In this document: piece after piece, positions 60,780 to 64,000 of the stretch
Layout: every line of letters begins with the position of its first letter
Numbering within the stretch: the first letter of the stretch is position 1
Source: Terriglobia bacterium
Lineage (GTDB): Bacteria; Acidobacteriota; Terriglobia; Terriglobales; Acidobacteriaceae
Assembly (NCBI GenBank): GCA_020072845.1
Contig: JAIQGF010000007.1
Span: 62,001 to 126,000, forward strand
Direction of reading: 5' to 3'
Length of the DNA: 64,000 nucleotides
The notes under the pieces: generated by a model
Databases searched by the model: none
What the model was told of the DNA's origin: nothing
Seen by the model: only the letters and a program-made list of their open reading frames with translations
Program-made: the position numbers and the translations under genes

Positions 60780-61057
60780 CACAACGCCAGAGAGTTCCTC
60801 GGTTACATCGTTGGCGCTGTATGCGCACGCCCGTCGCGGCTGCTAACGGCACGAGATTTTCGAGTTGGGGCGGGACTCAATCCCTGGCAAGCAGCGCCTC
60901 GCGACTGCATCCATTTCGGCACCAGCACCAAAACGAATTTAGAGACCATGAGATAGCGCACCAACCGCTTGGGGCGCGCGGCGCAGCGGGCGTACAAGGG
61001 GACATGGACGAAACGCCGACCGATTCATTCGCATTACGGCCGCCGAAGGGAGAATTT

Positions 61058-63226
61058 ATGGAATCGCGTACTCTGAGCACAAGCCGGCCCTCCGTGCCCG
61101 ATGCTGGCTCTTCTTTCTGTACTTTCTTTTCGCGATGGGTGTGCGTGGCCGCGATCCTGGCGGTGTGTTGTGACATAGGTGCGCCCATGCTCCACGCCGC
61201 GAATCTGACCAACACGACGCTGACGCTGTCATCGAATTCGGTGACCGCGGGAACGGTGGTGACCTTTACCGCCGCAGTGTCGAATGGATCTCCGGTCACG
61301 ACGGGGTTGGTGACATTCTGCGATGCGGCGGCGGCCTTCTGCTTAAACGGGGCGATGCTTGGCACAGCGCAGTTGACACCGTCGGGCACGGCGGTGATCA
61401 AGTTTCGGCCTGGCATCGGGAGCCACACTTACAAGGCCGTGTTCAAGGGGACGACGACGGACCTGCCCAGCACGTCGTCAACGCAGACCCTGACGGTGAG
61501 CGGGACGTATGCCACGACGACAACAATTTCAGCGTCGGGCGTGCCAGGCAACTACACGCTAACCGGGACGGTAGTTGGCACGGGTAGCCGGGCTCTGTCG
61601 CCGACCGGAAGCGTGGAGTTTGTGGACACGACCGCCAGTTCCACGCTGGGGTCGGCGGCGCTGGGGGCGGCCACGCTGGCGGAAGCCTTTGCGTCGCCCG
61701 CCGCGTACGCGACCGGCGCTATGCCATTTCCGGTTGCGGTGGGAGACTTCAACGGCGACGGAATATTGGACCTGGCGGTGGCGAACTGGTCCGACAACAC
61801 GGTGAGCGTGCTGCTGGGGAACAGCGACGGCACCTTCCAGGCGCAGGTGAGTTATGCGACGGATACGAGTCCGTGTTCGCTAGCGGTGGGAGACTTCAAC
61901 GGCGACGGCAAGCTGGACCTGGCAGTTGCGAATACCAATTCCAGCACGGTGAGCGTGCTGCTGGGGAACGGCGACGGTACCTTCCAAGCGCAGGTCGCTT
62001 ACGCGACCGGCTCCACTCCTCAGTGGGTTGCCGTGGCAGACTTCAATGGGGACGGTAAGCCGGACTTGGCGGTGGCGAATAACCTTGACAACACGGTGAG
62101 TGTGCTGCTGGGGAACGGCGACGGCACATTCCTGGCGCAGGCTACCTATGCGACCCGCGATAAAGCATATTCCGTTGCCGTGGGAGACTTCAACGGGGAC
62201 GGCCTCTTCGACCTGGTGGTGGCGAATTTCGGCGCCAACTCAGTCAGTGTGCTGCTGGGGAACGGGGATGGCACGTTTCAGACGCAAGTCACCTACCCGA
62301 CCGGCACCAATCCATACTCCATCGCCGTGGGAGACTTCAATGGTGACGGCCTCTCCGACTTGGCGGTAGTGAATTTCACTTCCGAAACGGTGAGCGTGCT
62401 GCTGGGGAACGGGGATGGGACGTTTGGGACGCAGGTCACCTACGCGACGGGCAGCCAGCCATACTTCGTTGCCGTGGGCGACTTCAATGGCGACGGCAAC
62501 CCGGACCTGGCGGTAACGAACATAATTTCCGACACGGTGAACCTGTTGCTGGGGAACGGCGATGGCACGTTCCAGCCGCCAGTCGCCTACGCGGCGGGGA
62601 GCACTCCAATTGGGATCGCGGCGGGAGACTTCAACGGCGACGGCATCCCAGACTTGGCGGTGGCGAATATCATTTCGGATACGGTGAGCGTGCTGTTGAA
62701 CAACATCACCCAGACCGCGACGGCCACGATCTCCGGCATCTCGGTCCCGGGCTCGGGCGAGGAGCACTTGGTCAAGGCCGTCTATCCGGGTGACGCCAAT
62801 TTTGCCGCCAGCGAGTCCGGGACGATATCCCTGATTTCAACCCTGACCCCGACGACCCGTGGGCAGCTCCAGCGGCGATCACGGATAACCACTAGCATGA
62901 TACTGAGTGCCTCTCCGGCTTCGAGCAGTGATATCGGGCAGAAGGTAACGTTGAAGGCGAAGCTGAGTCCCTCTGCGGTGGGCAACTTCACCACGGGTGG
63001 CGAGACAATTACCTTCATAAACGGGGCGACGACGCTGGGGACGGGGACACTGTCCTCCGGGGTGGCGACGCTGCGCACGTCACGTCTGGCGGCGGGCAGA
63101 TACTCCCTGACGGCGGTGTACGCCGGAGACACGAACTTTCTGGCCAGCACCTCGCCGGCGGTGCACTATACGGTGCCGACGAGAGCGCGGCCGGGAGCTA
63201 CAAAGATTCCGTTTACCAAGAGATAG
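61058..63226 (+). CDS. secreted FG-GAP/VCBS repeat protein with Ig-like domains
   Basis: The 722-residue protein has a signal region (WVCVAAILAVCCDIGAPML) and Ig-like domains at both ends. Between them are seven 49-residue repeats of the form VAVGDFNGDGxxDLAVAN...SVLLGNGDGTF with calcium-binding DxNGDGxxD loops. It is probably a cell-surface adhesin or carbohydrate-binding protein. ATG 61058 has GGGAG six bases upstream; the longer frame is non-coding. Its last 18 or so codons are antisense to an amidohydrolase remnant. Confidence 0.8.
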   Translation: MESRTLSTSRPSVPDAGSSFCTFFSRWVCVAAILAVCCDIGAPMLHAANLTNTTLTLSSNSVTAGTVVTFTAAVSNGSPVTTGLVTFCDAAAAFCLNGAMLGTAQLTPSGTAVIKFRPGIGSHTYKAVFKGTTTDLPSTSSTQTLTVSGTYATTTTISASGVPGNYTLTGTVVGTGSRALSPTGSVEFVDTTASSTLGSAALGAATLAEAFASPAAYATGAMPFPVAVGDFNGDGILDLAVANWSDNTVSVLLGNSDGTFQAQVSYATDTSPCSLAVGDFNGDGKLDLAVANTNSSTVSVLLGNGDGTFQAQVAYATGSTPQWVAVADFNGDGKPDLAVANNLDNTVSVLLGNGDGTFLAQATYATRDKAYSVAVGDFNGDGLFDLVVANFGANSVSVLLGNGDGTFQTQVTYPTGTNPYSIAVGDFNGDGLSDLAVVNFTSETVSVLLGNGDGTFGTQVTYATGSQPYFVAVGDFNGDGNPDLAVTNIISDTVNLLLGNGDGTFQPPVAYAAGSTPIGIAAGDFNGDGIPDLAVANIISDTVSVLLNNITQTATATISGISVPGSGEEHLVKAVYPGDANFAASESGTISLISTLTPTTRGQLQRRSRITTSMILSASPASSSDIGQKVTLKAKLSPSAVGNFTTGGETITFINGATTLGTGTLSSGVATLRTSRLAAGRYSLTAVYAGDTNFLASTSPAVHYTVPTRARPGATKIPFTKR
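61703..62702 (+). repeat. seven tandem 147-bp repeats inside the FG-GAP gene
   Basis: Each unit encodes one FG-GAP blade. Segments coding GDFNGDG and SVLLGNGDGTF are nearly identical in DNA between units, so the array can expand or contract by recombination. Confidence 0.85.
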
Positions 63227-63391
63227 CGCACGCCGATGCTGGGTACAGCAGGCTTCGAAGGTGGATTGGTCGCGGAAGCTTTCTGGGTCGAGGATTACAA
63301 GGTCGGCATCGGCGCCGACTTGCACGCGTCCCTTCTTGCGGGCTTCGGGCGTGCTGCGTCCCAGGCGAAGCGCGGGCATGACGGCGTGCAT
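63172..63391 (-). pseudogene. C-terminal remnant of an amidohydrolase
   Basis: The minus strand reads ARKKGRVQVGADADLVILDP and then DQSTFEA. After a one-base shift it continues PAVPSIGVRYLLVNGIFVAP to a stop near 63172. This is the typical C-terminus of D-aminoacylase/dihydroorotase-like amidohydrolases. The body is missing and the frame is broken, so it is a relic. It overlaps the 3' end of the FG-GAP gene. Confidence 0.65.
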
Positions 63392-63426
63392 CAGGGTGAG
63401 AGAGCGGCGTGATCGTCAGCCAAATC

Positions 63427-63460
63427 AAAGACGCCCACGGTCAGATTTGTGGGCGTCTTT
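63427..63460. terminator. terminator next to galT (copy 2)
   Basis: AAAGACGCCCAC (63427-63438) pairs with GTGGGCGTCTTT (63449-63460) around a 10-base loop. It is a diverged copy of 60567-60597 and serves the minus-strand galT, 16 bases after its stop. Confidence 0.75.
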
Positions 63461-63475
63461 CAATTTGCGGAAAGT

Positions 63476-64000
63476 TTATTTCGTTGCCGGTGCCGCCGGC
63501 CCAGGAACGGGCGCCTGCGTCTCCACGCTGGCCTCGCGCAGGAACTTGGCGGCTTCCTCCGGTGGCGTCGGATTGATATAAAACCCCGTGCCCCACTCGA
63601 ATCCCGCCGTCTTGGTCAACTTGGGCATGAATTCGATGTGCCAGTGATAGTGCTCGTTAAACGGGTCCTGCACCGGCGAGGTATGGATCACCAGGTTGTA
63701 CGCCGGATTGTCCAGGACGTTGTACGCCTTGGCGAGCAGGCTCTTGAGCGCCCGCGCCAGGTGCTCAAACATCGCCGATGAGGAATTCTCATACGCCGAC
63801 TCATGCCGCTTGGGCAGGATCCAGGTTTCAAACGGAAACCGCGGCGCATAAGGGGCCATGGTGACGAACTGCTCGTTTTCGCCCACTATGCGGATTCCGT
63901 TCTCCAGTTCCTGGCGGATGACGTCGCAGAACACGCACCGTTCCTTGTAGATGTAGTACTGCTTGGCGCCTTCCAGCTCTTCGACCACCTGCTTGGGAAG
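63476..64000 (-). CDS. galT: galactose-1-phosphate uridylyltransferase, partial (5' end off window)
   Basis: The frame is open from the window edge to TAA 63476-63478 and gives the last 174 residues. It contains ERCVFCDVI, APRFPFETWILPKRHES and the histidine cluster HYHWHIEFMPKL of the GalT/HIT superfamily. The tail PVPGPAAPATK is duplicated at 60671-60779. GalT interconverts Gal-1-P and UDP-Glc for sugar nucleotide supply, possibly for the polysaccharide locus. Confidence 0.85.
   Translation of the reverse strand, partial: LPKQVVEELEGAKQYYIYKERCVFCDVIRQELENGIRIVGENEQFVTMAPYAPRFPFETWILPKRHESAYENSSSAMFEHLARALKSLLAKAYNVLDNPAYNLVIHTSPVQDPFNEHYHWHIEFMPKLTKTAGFEWGTGFYINPTPPEEAAKFLREASVETQAPVPGPAAPATK

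Noticed and set aside
60950-63231. 12-bp direct repeat GAGATAGCGCAC at 60950 and 63220 as a target-site duplication
   Set aside because: It is short, and the larger galT/terminator duplication explains the locus better. The right copy includes the FG-GAP stop codon, so chance or local duplication is likely.

Overview
The window is about 64 kb of high-GC bacterial DNA with dense coding on both strands and many GTG or TTG starts. The content (an exopolysaccharide locus, a complete ISC iron-sulfur operon with an HscB carrying a zinc ribbon, FHA/PP2C signalling, an M64 peptidase, FG-GAP secreted proteins, and small PqqD/HprK-type peptide-modification genes) suggests an Acidobacteriota-like soil or sediment bacterium. 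That is inference: no rRNA is present and no search was run.

Layout. (1) 1-14 kb: polysaccharide synthesis and export. The minus strand carries FkbM and a second methyltransferase, a Wzt/Wzm ABC exporter and a 1066-residue asparagine synthetase-glycosyltransferase fusion. The plus strand carries a Wzc-type tyrosine autokinase, a TPR protein, an O-antigen ligase/polymerase and a nucleotidyltransferase. (2) 14-19.6 kb: a compact minus-strand operon encoding an 856-residue secreted protein, a 59-residue precursor-like peptide, an S26-type peptidase, an HprK-like kinase, a PqqD-like protein and a radical SAM/SPASM enzyme. It looks like a RiPP (ribosomally made, modified peptide) system and is the best candidate for something undescribed. 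(3) 19.9-26.9 kb: an ABC-2 exporter, a DUF4184-like membrane protein, and EtfB/EtfA/ETF-quinone oxidoreductase with a VapBC-like pair lodged inside. (4) 27-29.8 kb: small genes, an FHA-GAF-PP2C phosphatase and tRNA-Val(GAC).

(5) 29.7-45.3 kb: a segment flanked by a 46-bp direct repeat of the 3' half of tRNA-Val, the usual footprint of an integrated island. It starts with transposase and MFS remnants, then carries two molybdopterin oxidoreductase modules with ferredoxins, a b-type cytochrome subunit, a TorD-like chaperone, two rhodaneses, MoaA and a membrane-bound multiheme cytochrome c. Together these read as an anaerobic respiratory or sulfur-redox cassette. (6) 45.5-53.9 kb: FecR-like protein, MBL hydrolase, M64 peptidase, PgsA, CysS, PilZ protein, and an ArsM/MarR pair. 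(7) 54-60.6 kb: iscR-iscS-iscU-iscA-hscB-hscA-fdx-iscX. Five of its intergenic gaps each hold a different hairpin built from short tandem repeats; three similar hairpins lie elsewhere. (8) 60.6-64 kb: an FG-GAP repeat protein flanked by duplicated galT 3' ends and terminators, an amidohydrolase remnant, and the 3' part of galT running off the window.
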